Source: PNAI01 sp035574295 (GTDB lineage: Bacteria > Pseudomonadota > Alphaproteobacteria > Rhizobiales > Xanthobacteraceae). Taken from it: a DNA stretch of 64,000 bases. A program made the position numbers and the translations under genes. The stretch spans positions 1-64,000 of the forward strand of contig DATLYX010000010.1 of NCBI GenBank assembly GCA_035574295.1. The letters run 5' to 3'. Below are positions 32,962-40,764 of the stretch, one piece after another; positions within the stretch are counted from its first letter, which is position 1, and each line of letters opens with the position of its first letter. Under the pieces are notes generated by a model. The model saw only the letters and a list, made by a program, of their open reading frames with translations, ran no database searches and had not been told where the DNA came from.

Positions 32962-34347
32962 CTAGCCGTAACGCGCGGCGAGCAGGGCATAGAGGGCGCG
33001 CGCCGCCTGGCATTCGCCGCCTTCCGGCCGCCCCGGCTTGGCCTTGGGCGTCCAGGCGAAGATGTCGAAGTGCAGCCACACCTTCGCGGCGGCGACGAAC
33101 CGCTGCAGAAACAGCGCGCAGGTGATCGATCCCGCAAACCTGCTGCCGGCGTCATTGCTGATGTCGGCGATTTTCGTCTCCAGCATGGATTTGTAGGGCG
33201 CCCACAGCGGCAGCCGCCACACCGGGTCGTTCTCGGCGACCGCGCAGCGGGCGACCTCCGCCGCCGTCTCCTCGCTGTCGGTGTAGAACGCCGGCAGATC
33301 CGGGCCGAGCGCCACGCGCGCCGCTCCGGTGAGCGTGCCGAGATCGATCAAAAATTCCGGCTTCTCCTCGTCGGCCGCCGCAAGCGCGTCGGCGAGGATG
33401 AGCCGGCCTTCCGCATCGGTATTGCCGACCTCCACCGAAATGCCGGAACGGGCGCGATAGACATCGAGCGGCCGAAAGGCATTCGCCGAAACGGCGTTTT
33501 CCACCGCCGGAATGAGCACGCGCAGCCGCAGCTTCGCGCCGCGATCCATCAGCATATGAGCGAGCGCGAGCACGGTCGCCGCCCCGCCCATGTCCTTTTT
33601 CATGAGCTGCATGCTGCTCGACGGCTTGATGTCGAGGCCGCCCGTATCGAAGCACACGCCCTTGCCGACCAGCGTGACCTTGGGATGGGCCGGGTCGCCC
33701 CATTGCAGGTCGATCAGGCGCGGGGCGCGCGCCGAGGCGCGGCCGACCGCATGAATCAGCGGAAAGTTCTGTTTGAGCAGATCCTCCCCCGCGATGGTCT
33801 TCACCGTCGCCCCGTGCCGCTTGCTGAGCGCCCGCGCCGCTTCGTCGAGCTCGGCCGGCCCCATGTCGTTTGCCGGCGTGTTGATGAGATCGCGCGCCAG
33901 CGCAACGCCCTCGGCGATGCGCGAAAGGTCGTCACCGTCCACCCCGTCGGGCAGCACGAGCCGCACCTGCTTCTGTGCCGCGCCGCCGTACCTGCCGAAG
34001 CGATACGATCCGAGCGCAACGGCGAGCGCCGCAAGCCGCGCATCGTGCGGACTGTTGGCGAATTGATAAGTTCCCGCCGGCAGTAGCTCGGCCAACAGTC
34101 CCGGCAGAAACGGGTCGCGGAATGTTTCGCCGCGTCCTTCGATAGCGAATACCGCGCCGCTGATGCCGTCTTTCCCGGGCAGCAGCACGAGCTTGCCCGG
34201 CTTCGGCACGAAGCCCGCGGCATCGGCATAGGCAACGGCCTGCGGATCGAGCGACCGGCGCACCTCTGGCCAGTCGGAAGACGACGCAAACCAGATCGGC
34301 ACCGCTGCGTCTTTGCCGTGGGTCACGAACGCCGGATGCATGGACAT
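32962..34347 (-). CDS. Leucyl aminopeptidase family (M17) metallopeptidase
   Basis: A 461-residue cytosolic peptidase. The C-terminal catalytic domain (about 170-461) shows GKGVCFDTGGLDIKPSSSM, MKKDMGGAA and the family signature NTDAEGRLILADAL, which supply the metal ligands and catalytic Lys and Arg. The N-terminal domain is the less conserved M17 type. It releases N-terminal residues from peptides for recycling. The gene precedes the NUDIX gene by 60 bases on the same strand. ATG 34347 or 34341 are both possible. Confidence 0.95.
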   Translation of the reverse strand: MSMHPAFVTHGKDAAVPIWFASSSDWPEVRRSLDPQAVAYADAAGFVPKPGKLVLLPGKDGISGAVFAIEGRGETFRDPFLPGLLAELLPAGTYQFANSPHDARLAALAVALGSYRFGRYGGAAQKQVRLVLPDGVDGDDLSRIAEGVALARDLINTPANDMGPAELDEAARALSKRHGATVKTIAGEDLLKQNFPLIHAVGRASARAPRLIDLQWGDPAHPKVTLVGKGVCFDTGGLDIKPSSSMQLMKKDMGGAATVLALAHMLMDRGAKLRLRVLIPAVENAVSANAFRPLDVYRARSGISVEVGNTDAEGRLILADALAAADEEKPEFLIDLGTLTGAARVALGPDLPAFYTDSEETAAEVARCAVAENDPVWRLPLWAPYKSMLETKIADISNDAGSRFAGSITCALFLQRFVAAAKVWLHFDIFAWTPKAKPGRPEGGECQAARALYALLAARYG

Positions 34348-34460
34348 GTCCGCGTGAGGATTGGTCGGGCCCGAGACGTACAGCCTCGGCTCGGCCTCCT
34401 AGCACGCCGTCGCAGGGGAAGTGAAGGCGTCCGGCTCTCCGATGCCCTCCACGGTTTTCG

Positions 34461-35288
34461 TCAATGCGACATCAGCGTCGGCACGGTCATGGAGGCCAGC
34501 ATCGTCCGCGTCGCGCCGCCGAGCACGAATTCGCGCAGTCGGGAATGGCCGTAGCCGCCCATCACGATGAGATCCGCCGACATGTCCGCCGCGTGCGACA
34601 GGATGGTTGCGCCCACATCGCCGTCCGGGGAGACGATACGTTTGAGCTCCACGCGCAACCGATGCCGCGCCAGATGATGCGCCATGTCGGCGCCGGAAAT
34701 CTCGTCCCTGTTGTCGTCCTTGTCCGCGATGGTGATCAGCTCGATGCTGCGGCTGCGTTCGAGCAGCGGCATGGCGTCGCCGAATGCCCGCGCGGCGTTG
34801 CGGCTGCCGTCCCAGCACAACAGCACCCGGTCGAGCTTGATCCCCTCCGTCTGGATGTAGGGCACCACGAGCACCGGCCGTCCCGAATCGAACAGGGCCG
34901 CCTCGATGATCAACCCGTCAAGCGGCGCGTCCGGTTCGGCCTGACCGACGATCGCAAGATCGTAGCGTCGCGCCAGCCGGCCGAAAGCCTCGGCGGCTCC
35001 TTCGACGGTGGTGCTAAACACGCGCGATTCGGTTGCAACCGCCGCCCCACGCGCCGCCTTCTCGAACTCTTCCGTCGCCGCTTTCGCGGCGGCATTGGTC
35101 TCCTCCCGATATGAAGCGATGATCGACGCCGATACGCCGTCGAAAATCGTGCCCGGCACCACCGGCTCATGCGCAAAGGCGACGCCGGTGAGATGCGCAT
35201 CCATGAGCCGCGCTACGGAAATGGCGTAAGGCATCGCGACGTCGCTTTTTTTGCCGACAGCGAGATTGACAAGGATATCTTTGAGCAT
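34461..35288 (-). CDS. Universal stress protein, two UspA domains
   Basis: A 275-residue tandem Usp protein. The first domain (about 1-145) has lost its ATP loop; the second (about 150-275) ends in VMGGYGHSRLREFVLGGATRTML, the G-2x-G-9x-G(S/T) nucleotide motif. Tandem Usps of this form are common members of anoxic or redox regulons. It lies 28 bases after the cytochrome c gene at 35317-35646 on the same strand, so both are likely read from the FixK-box promoter at 35699-35712. GGAAAGGA serves as Shine-Dalgarno. Confidence 0.92.
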   Translation of the reverse strand: MLKDILVNLAVGKKSDVAMPYAISVARLMDAHLTGVAFAHEPVVPGTIFDGVSASIIASYREETNAAAKAATEEFEKAARGAAVATESRVFSTTVEGAAEAFGRLARRYDLAIVGQAEPDAPLDGLIIEAALFDSGRPVLVVPYIQTEGIKLDRVLLCWDGSRNAARAFGDAMPLLERSRSIELITIADKDDNRDEISGADMAHHLARHRLRVELKRIVSPDGDVGATILSHAADMSADLIVMGGYGHSRLREFVLGGATRTMLASMTVPTLMSH

Positions 35289-35316
35289 CGTTTTCGTGTC
35301 CTTTCCGCGGCGTCAG

Positions 35317-35646
35317 TCACGGTTCCTGGATGGAGTGGAGATAGGCGAGAATCGCCCCGATGTCGGCCGGGGCGAAGACGAATTCCGGCATATCCGGGTG
35401 ACCGGTGTAAAGCCCCTCGCCCAGCGCTTCGGACAGCGACTCGATCGGATATCGCTTAGCCAGAGTCCGGAACGGCGGCGCCTGGCGATGCGGGCTGTTG
35501 CCCCGCCGCCCGATTGCATGGCACATGGCGCAATGTTTCGATAGAAGCTGCTCGCCGCGGCGCTCGGCCCAACGGTCCTGGGCCGACGCTGGCGCGACGG
35601 CAAACGCCGCGGCAAGAAAAAGCAACGAAATTTGGCTAACGCGCAT
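35317..35646 (-). CDS. Monoheme cytochrome c (periplasmic), copy 1
   Basis: A 109-residue class I cytochrome c with a cleavable signal peptide (residues 1-23, ending ASAQ), the heme-binding CAMCH at about residues 39-43 and the axial methionine in TGHPDMPEF. It probably shuttles electrons in the periplasm under low oxygen. It is paralogous to the cytochrome at 39250-39588, sharing APPxRTL, then YPxE, then TGHPxMP. The FixK box at 35699-35712 sits 53 bases upstream of the start, a good activation distance; Usp follows in the operon. Confidence 0.93.
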   Translation of the reverse strand: MRVSQISLLFLAAAFAVAPASAQDRWAERRGEQLLSKHCAMCHAIGRRGNSPHRQAPPFRTLAKRYPIESLSEALGEGLYTGHPDMPEFVFAPADIGAILAYLHSIQEP

Positions 35647-35698
35647 GCACTTCCCGATGTGGTACGCCGCATTACGCCGTTGCCCGCCGTCGTGCGCT

Positions 35699-35712
35699 TT
35701 GATCTAGCGCAA
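35699..35712 (-). promoter_or_regulatory. FixK/FNR box upstream of cytochrome c
   Basis: TTGA-TCTAGC-GCAA fits TTG(A/C)-N6-(T/G)CAA. It lies 53 bases upstream of the cytochrome/Usp operon and 37 bases after the fixJ stop. Confidence 0.7.
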
Positions 35713-35748
35713 GCGGTCCGCAAAGCGGCGGGTGCCGCTGCAGAGAGC

Positions 35749-36390
35749 TCAGCGCGATTTCGCCGCCGGCGCCGCCGCATCGACAACGCCCCCGATCAGC
35801 GCCATGCGAACCAGCTCGGACAGGCTCGACGCCTGCATCTTGGTCATGACATTGGCGCGATAGATTTCCACGGTGCGCGGACTGATGCCGAGATTATACG
35901 CGATCACTTTGTTGGCCTGGCCGGACACCAGTCCCTCGAGCACCTCCCGTTCGCGGGTCGAAAGCGAGGCAAGCTTTTCCCGGATATCGGCCACGGCGCG
36001 CTGGCGATCCGCATCCACGGCATGGGCGGCAAAGGCCGCGCGAATGGCGGCAAGCATCGCCTCCTCCTCGAACGGCTTTTCCAGAAAGTCTATCGCCCCC
36101 TCTTTCATCGCCTGCACCGCCAGCGGCACATCACCGTGCCCCGTGATCACGATCACCGGCATCGCCACCTTCAGCTCGCGCAGCCGCTTGAGCAGGTCGA
36201 TCCCGCTGATCCCCGGCATGCGTACGTCGGTGACGATGCATCCCGATTTCGCCTGCGGCAGATGCTCCAAAAAATCCGTCGCCGTCGCATAGGTCTGCAC
36301 TTCGAGCTTTGCGGCGCGCAACATGAAGGCGAGCGATTTGCGCATCGCCTCGTCGTCGTCGATCACATGCACCACTCGGTCAGACTGCAT
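35749..36390 (-). CDS. fixJ: Response regulator FixJ
   Basis: A 213-residue LuxR/NarL-type regulator activated by FixL. The receiver domain (1-120) has the acidic pair Asp11/Asp12, the phospho-acceptor Asp55 in VTDVRMPG, Thr in ITGHGD and Lys in LEKPF. The C-terminal domain holds a LuxR-type helix-turn-helix (LSTREREVLEGLVSGQANKVIAYNLGISPRTVEIYRANV). Phospho-FixJ activates fixK, and often nifA, in rhizobia. Its start overlaps the fixL stop by 11 bases, so both are co-translated. It transcribes away from fixK. Confidence 0.96.
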   Translation of the reverse strand: MQSDRVVHVIDDDEAMRKSLAFMLRAAKLEVQTYATATDFLEHLPQAKSGCIVTDVRMPGISGIDLLKRLRELKVAMPVIVITGHGDVPLAVQAMKEGAIDFLEKPFEEEAMLAAIRAAFAAHAVDADRQRAVADIREKLASLSTREREVLEGLVSGQANKVIAYNLGISPRTVEIYRANVMTKMQASSLSELVRMALIGGVVDAAAPAAKSR

Positions 36391-37921
36391 CGCCGATCTC
36401 CTTGTCGGTGACCGCCCGCAACGTGAACTTGAATATGGTACCGCCGCCGGGGTTGGCTTCCACCCAGATCCGGCCGCCGTGCGCTTCGACGATCGTGCGC
36501 GAAATGGACAGGCCGACCCCCATCCCGTGCGGTTTGGACGTCACGAACGGCTGAAAGAGCTGCGCGGCGACCTCGGGCGCGATGCCCGAGCCGGTGTCGG
36601 CCACGCTGATGGTGATCATGTTGCCGTCGCCGCGCGTGGTTGAGATCACGAGCTCGCGCCGTTCTGTCTCCTCCATGGCTTCAATCGCATTGCGGATCAA
36701 GTTGAGCAGCACCTGCTGGATCTGGACCTTGTCGACCAGCACCATGTCGTCGGGACGGCTGAAGCGAAAGCGCACGCGTATCCCGTGGTCCTTGGCGCCG
36801 ACCAGCGCCAGTGCGCTGGCTTCTTCGATCAGCTTGCCCACCTGCTCCAGTCTTTGCTCGGTTTCTCCGCGCGCCACAAATTCGCGCAGCCGACGCACGA
36901 TCTGCCCGGCGCGCAGCGCCTGCTCGGCGGCGCCTTCCATCGCTTCCCGCATCATGCCCGCATGCTCGTCCGACACGCCATCCAGCAGACGCCGCGCGCC
37001 CTTCATGTAATTGGCGATGGCCGACAGCGGTTGATTGAGCTCGTGCGCCAGCGCCGAGGCCATCTCGCCCATGGCCGTCAGGCGCGACACGTGCACCAGC
37101 TCCGCCTGCAACTCCTGCAATCTTGCCTCGGTCTTCTGCCGTTCGGTCAAATCGCGGATAAATCCGGTGAAGAACCGTCGATCACCCGAACGCATTTCGC
37201 CGACCGCAAGCTCGATCGGGAAGGTCGACCCGTCCTTGCGCTCGCCCACCACCACGCGGCCGATTCCGATGATCCTGCGTTCGCCGGTCTGCAGATAGCG
37301 GGCAATGTAGTCGTCGTGCTCGTCGCGATACGGGGCCGGCATTAACAGCTTGACGTTCTTGCCCAGCACTTCCTCGGTCTTGTAGCCGAACAGCCGCTCG
37401 GCGGCTGCGCTGAAGGATTGGATGATGCCCTGATCGTCGATCACCACCATGGCATCGGGAATCGTGTCGAGAATCGATTTGAAATGCGCCTCGCGACCTT
37501 GTGCCTCTGCCGAGCTTGCGGCGGCTTCGCGTCGCGCCTGGTGCAATCGTGCTCCGAACCAGGCGATGCCGATCCCGACCGCAGCAAATGTCAGCGCCCG
37601 CGAAGCCACTGTAATGAAGGAAGGCGAACGCGGATCCGTCAGGACCAGGTATTCTTCGCTCCCATAGAGGTGCACGGCCAGGCTCAACGCCGTGGCGGTA
37701 AGCCCGGGACCCATGCCGCCGAGCAGCCCGGCAATCAGCACACCGGGAACGAGAAACAGGTAGAACGGTTCCCGCGGCGAAAGCAGGCTGTGGGCGAACG
37801 ACGCCGCCACCACCAGCACAACCGCCAGGGCATAGGCGGCGACCGGGTGCGTCATGGCGCGGTGAAATCGCGCCCAGCCGCGCACTGCGCTCCCCGTCGG
37901 CTTCAGCGCCAGATCAGCCAT
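36380..37921 (-). CDS. fixL: Oxygen-sensing histidine kinase FixL
   Basis: A 513-residue membrane-anchored sensor. Four N-terminal hydrophobic segments (about 28-46, 52-70, 72-88, 105-123) form the anchor. The heme-binding PAS domain (about 145-258) keeps the proximal heme ligand His202 in RDEHDDYIARY and the oxygen-coordinating Arg222 in IIGIGR, so it should sense O2 directly. The dimerisation/phospho-acceptor domain has His293 in LAHELNQPLSAI. The ATPase domain follows (NLIRNAIEAM, DTGSGIAPE, GMGVGLSISRTIVEAHGG). It is inactive with O2 bound and phosphorylates FixJ when deoxygenated. The gene is divergent from fixK. Confidence 0.96.
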   Translation of the reverse strand: MADLALKPTGSAVRGWARFHRAMTHPVAAYALAVVLVVAASFAHSLLSPREPFYLFLVPGVLIAGLLGGMGPGLTATALSLAVHLYGSEEYLVLTDPRSPSFITVASRALTFAAVGIGIAWFGARLHQARREAAASSAEAQGREAHFKSILDTIPDAMVVIDDQGIIQSFSAAAERLFGYKTEEVLGKNVKLLMPAPYRDEHDDYIARYLQTGERRIIGIGRVVVGERKDGSTFPIELAVGEMRSGDRRFFTGFIRDLTERQKTEARLQELQAELVHVSRLTAMGEMASALAHELNQPLSAIANYMKGARRLLDGVSDEHAGMMREAMEGAAEQALRAGQIVRRLREFVARGETEQRLEQVGKLIEEASALALVGAKDHGIRVRFRFSRPDDMVLVDKVQIQQVLLNLIRNAIEAMEETERRELVISTTRGDGNMITISVADTGSGIAPEVAAQLFQPFVTSKPHGMGVGLSISRTIVEAHGGRIWVEANPGGGTIFKFTLRAVTDKEIGDAV

Positions 37922-38015
37922 CTGAGTTTCCCGCTTAACCCAACGACTAGCCTCCCAACTGCCGGCAAATCAACGAAAAACTTGCCTGCCTGGGGCTCGC
38001 CACGACCTCCGGAAA

Positions 38016-38030
38016 ATCCCTTAGGGGGAT
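38016..38030. promoter_or_regulatory. Inverted repeat in the fixL-fixK gap, candidate FixJ site
   Basis: ATCCC-TTAGG-GGGAT is a perfect 5-bp inverted repeat 66 bases before the fixK start. In rhizobia fixK is switched on by phospho-FixJ, whose sites contain a CCTTA-like core, also seen here (CCCTTAGG). The assignment is inference. Confidence 0.4.
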
Positions 38031-38095
38031 GATCGGAATTTTCCTCTCCCGGCATGGCCGATACCGATTCCGTCAACCAAAGAGGAGTCGATCCC

Positions 38096-38779
38096 ATGCT
38101 GATGCAGAACGCTGTGAACCGGTCAACCCGCCCTCATCCGGCAAATCTGCGCGCCACGGTCGCGAGTTCGCAGAAGCTTGGTGGCCCGATCGAGATGATC
38201 GGGGCGCCGATGTCGTTCAACCGCAACGCCGAGATTTACGGCGAGAACGAGCCGGCCGAATATCTGTACAAAGTGATCAGCGGCGCCGTGCGAACCTACA
38301 AGGTTCTTGCCGACGGCCGCCGCCAGATTGGCGCCTTCTATCTGCCCGGTGATGTGTTCGGATTGGAGAGCGGCGAGCAGCACAGCTTCTCCGCCGAAGC
38401 CATCGTCGACTCGAAGATCCTGGTAGTCAAGCGCAGCACGCTGGAGAATCTCGCCGCGCGCGACAACGAGGTCGCCCACCAGCTTTGGGCTTTGACCAGT
38501 CGGGAACTGCGGCGCGTGCAGGACCACATCATGTTGCTCATCAAGTCGGCGCGCGAACGGGTGGTGGCGTTCCTGCTGGAAATGGCGGCGCGTGTTCCCT
38601 CAAGCAATCAGATCGAGTTGCCGATGTCGCGTCAGGACATCGCCGATTATCTGGGTCTGACCATCGAAACCGTGTCGCGGACCCTCAGCCAACTGGAGAC
38701 TTCCGCAGCGATCGAGCTGCCGACGTCACGCCGGATCATCCTGCGCAACCGTACCGCGCTCGGCCGGCTCGACGCATGA
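38096..38779 (+). CDS. fixK: Crp/Fnr-family regulator FixK
   Basis: A 227-residue Crp/Fnr regulator. The cyclic-nucleotide-like sensor barrel is at about 30-130, followed by a dimer helix and a winged HTH at about 177-200. Its recognition helix IETVSRTL carries the E-x2-S-R residues that read TTGA half-sites. There is no N-terminal cysteine cluster, so it is of FixK and not Fnr type. The protein contains no cysteine at all; the position before the HTH that is the redox-sensitive cysteine in Bradyrhizobium FixK2 is here Ser178 (LPMSRQDIADY). ATG 38096 follows AGAGGAG; an in-frame ATG 42 bases upstream lacks a Shine-Dalgarno. Confidence 0.93.
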   Translation: MLMQNAVNRSTRPHPANLRATVASSQKLGGPIEMIGAPMSFNRNAEIYGENEPAEYLYKVISGAVRTYKVLADGRRQIGAFYLPGDVFGLESGEQHSFSAEAIVDSKILVVKRSTLENLAARDNEVAHQLWALTSRELRRVQDHIMLLIKSARERVVAFLLEMAARVPSSNQIELPMSRQDIADYLGLTIETVSRTLSQLETSAAIELPTSRRIILRNRTALGRLDA

Positions 38780-38805
38780 TGTCCGTGTGCCGCACGGAGG
38801 ATCAC

Positions 38806-39249
38806 ATGCCTCATTCGGCCTGTATGCAGCTTCGTTCCGTCGTCGCCGACATCGGCAGATGGTGGCGCGAGCGGCTCGGCAATCGGCCGGCATTGGCCGA
38901 GTTGCAGAGCTGCTCGCCCGAAGAGTTGCGTCAGATCGCGGCGGACTTCAGCACCACGCCGGACGAACTGCGGACGCTCGCCGCGCGATGGCCCAACTCC
39001 GCAAGCCTGCTTGGCCGGCGCATGGCGGCCCTCGATATTGACCTCGACCAGATCGCCCGCCGCCATCCCGCCGTGGCCAACGATCTCAAGCGACTGTGTT
39101 CGCTTTGCCAAAGCAAGGGCGAATGCGAGCACGACCTCGACAGCAACCCCGGCGACCCTCGTTGGCGCGCCTATTGCCCGAACGCCCCGACGCTCACCGT
39201 CCTGCGCGAGGAAGAGCGCGCGCCGCCGCACAAAAGAGAGAAGTCATAA
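38806..39249 (+). CDS. DUF6455-like protein with CxxC motif
   Basis: A 147-residue soluble protein. The body is a helical region rich in short motifs (ADIGRWWRERLG, SPEELRQIAADF). The C-terminal part carries Cys98, Cys101, Cys107 and Cys124, spaced C-x2-C-x5-C-x16-C, suitable for zinc or an Fe-S cluster. It matches the uncharacterised DUF6455 family as I recall it, which tends to occur in low-oxygen gene clusters. ATG 38806 has GGAGG 5 bases upstream. It lies between fixK and a cytochrome c gene and starts the latter's operon; the cytochrome begins immediately after its stop. Confidence 0.78.
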   Translation: MPHSACMQLRSVVADIGRWWRERLGNRPALAELQSCSPEELRQIAADFSTTPDELRTLAARWPNSASLLGRRMAALDIDLDQIARRHPAVANDLKRLCSLCQSKGECEHDLDSNPGDPRWRAYCPNAPTLTVLREEERAPPHKREKS

Positions 39250-39588
39250 ATGCGGGCGTTGCGCATCTCGGTCGCATGCCTTTCCGCGCTGATCGTCGCG
39301 CTCGTCGTCCGACAGGCTGTGGCGCAGGGCCTTCCGCCTGCCGCGCAGCGCGGACTGACGCTCATTCGCACACATTGTGCCGGCTGTCATGCGATCGACC
39401 AGGTGAGCGAAAGCCCGCTGAAGATCGCACCGCCGCTCCGCACTCTGCACACCAAATATCCTGTTGAAACCCTGCGGATGCCGCTGCGCGAAGGAGTTTT
39501 GACCGGCCACCCGACCATGCCGGTCTTTCGTCTCGATATGGATCAGGTCGAGGACATTCTCGCCTATCTGAAGACCCTTGAGCGCTGA
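39250..39588 (+). CDS. Monoheme cytochrome c (periplasmic), copy 2
   Basis: A 112-residue cytochrome c with an N-terminal signal peptide (residues 1-25, ending VAQ), heme motif CAGCH at about residues 43-47 and axial Met in TGHPTMPVF. It is a paralogue of the cytochrome at 35317-35646, of nearly equal length and alignable along most of it. The two flank fixLJ-fixK on opposite strands. It starts directly after the DUF6455-like stop and is followed by two very small genes. Confidence 0.92.
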   Translation: MRALRISVACLSALIVALVVRQAVAQGLPPAAQRGLTLIRTHCAGCHAIDQVSESPLKIAPPLRTLHTKYPVETLRMPLREGVLTGHPTMPVFRLDMDQVEDILAYLKTLER

Positions 39589-39624
39589 GAGATGTGCGGT
39601 TCACCCGGACTGACAGGAGCAATA

Positions 39625-39810
39625 ATGGAAAGCGTGATCTTCCGTTGCCCGGTCACCAGCCAGAACGTCCAGGTTTGGATCGCCCAGGAGATTCCCGCGG
39701 CCGGGCCTGAGGATTTCGTCAGCATCGCGTGCACCGCCTGTCAGCGGCCGCATTTCGTCAACCCGACCACCGGCCGTGTCTTGGGAACGGACTGGAACCG
39801 CAACTCTTGA
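39625..39810 (+). CDS. Small protein with zinc-ribbon-like cysteines
   Basis: A 61-residue soluble protein beginning MESVIFRCPVTSQNVQVW. It has Cys8 and a later CTACQRPHF, giving three cysteines plus a histidine, like a small zinc ribbon. Homologues of this kind are widespread uncharacterised proteins in Hyphomicrobiales. ATG 39625 has AGGAGC upstream. It lies 36 bases after the cytochrome stop in the fixK-linked run. Confidence 0.7.
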   Translation: MESVIFRCPVTSQNVQVWIAQEIPAAGPEDFVSIACTACQRPHFVNPTTGRVLGTDWNRNS

Positions 39811-39857
39811 TCATCGAGGCCCACAATCATCGACCCATACAAACCGGAACCAAAGCC

Positions 39858-39971
39858 ATGCCGCAGGAAACGTTGCTCGCAATTATCGCCATCATCATCC
39901 CTTTCATCGTATTCGCCCTGGTGCTGGCCTGGTCTGACTACCGCAGCCGGAACTCCCCGCGGCCCCAGTGA
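39858..39971 (+). CDS. 37-residue single-span membrane protein
   Basis: MPQETLLAIIAIIIPFIVFA is followed by LVLAWSDYRSRNSPRPQ: one hydrophobic helix of about 20 residues and a short basic tail. The size and form recall small subunits or stabilisers of terminal oxidases, such as CydX/CcoQ-type proteins. No such oxidase gene lies next to it, so the role is unknown. It ends the fixK-side run and its 3' end faces the ABC ATPase gene. Confidence 0.6.
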   Translation: MPQETLLAIIAIIIPFIVFALVLAWSDYRSRNSPRPQ

Positions 39972-40060
39972 GAGCCAAGAATTACCGTTCCGGCGGCATC
40001 GGCGCCCCGCCGGTGCTCAATTGCACGCGCAACCTTAATTGCCAGAATGACGGGCTTCGC

Positions 40061-40759
40061 TCAGGCGGCTTTCTTGATTTCGCTTTCCAGCATGCCGTCG
40101 CGCAAAGCATGAATGGTATCGAAGCGGTCGAAAATCTTTTCGTCGTGCGTCACCACGATTACGGCCGCCAGCCGCTCCGTCGCCACCTTTTTCAGAAGGT
40201 CGATCACGATACCGGCCCGTTGCGAGTCTAAGGCGGCGGTCGGTTCGTCGGCCAGAATGATGCGCGGGTCGTTGGCCAGCGCCCGGGCGATGGCCACGCG
40301 TTGCGCCTCGCCGCCGGAGAGTTGCGCCGGCATCGCGTTCTTGCGGTGGCCGACCTGCAGATAATCCAACAGCTCCTCGGCGCGGCGCTGGGCTTCTCCC
40401 GCGCTCACCCCCGCAAGAATGCGCGCCACCGCCACATTTTCCCAGGCGTTCAGAAACGGCAGAAGATTGTGCGCCTGAAAGATGAACCCGATCTTTTCCA
40501 GCCTCAATCGGCGCAGATCGCGGCGCAGCCATCCGCCGTCGTACACCAGCTCGCCGTTGAGGCTCATGCGGCCTTCGTTGGGCTCAAGAATGCAACCGAT
40601 GATGTTGAGCAATGTGCTCTTGCCGGACCCGCTCGGTCCGCGCAGGCCCACCACCGTTCCCGGAAAAACGTCCATCGAGATGTTGCGCAACGCATCGACC
40701 CGCGTCGGCCCCTCCCCGAAATGCTTGCTGATGCCTCTGATCTCCACCACCGGCGTCAT
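40061..40759 (-). CDS. ABC exporter ATP-binding protein (MacB/DevA-like)
   Basis: A 232-residue ATPase: Walker A GPSGSGKST, Q-loop FIFQAHNLLPF, signature LSGGEAQRVAIARAL and Walker B IILADEPTAALD, all intact. The LolD/MacB-type sequence around the Q-loop matches ATPases that work with FtsX-type permeases. It starts 5 bases after the permease stop and is the third gene of a HlyD-permease-ATPase operon, thus a DevBCA/MacAB-like exporter lacking an outer-membrane channel gene nearby. Confidence 0.92.
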   Translation of the reverse strand: MTPVVEIRGISKHFGEGPTRVDALRNISMDVFPGTVVGLRGPSGSGKSTLLNIIGCILEPNEGRMSLNGELVYDGGWLRRDLRRLRLEKIGFIFQAHNLLPFLNAWENVAVARILAGVSAGEAQRRAEELLDYLQVGHRKNAMPAQLSGGEAQRVAIARALANDPRIILADEPTAALDSQRAGIVIDLLKKVATERLAAVIVVTHDEKIFDRFDTIHALRDGMLESEIKKAA

Positions 40760-40764
40760 CGCGA

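Noticed and set aside
38054..38095. Upstream ATG of fixK as the true start
   Set aside because: It has no Shine-Dalgarno, whereas the ATG at 38096 is preceded by AGAGGAG.
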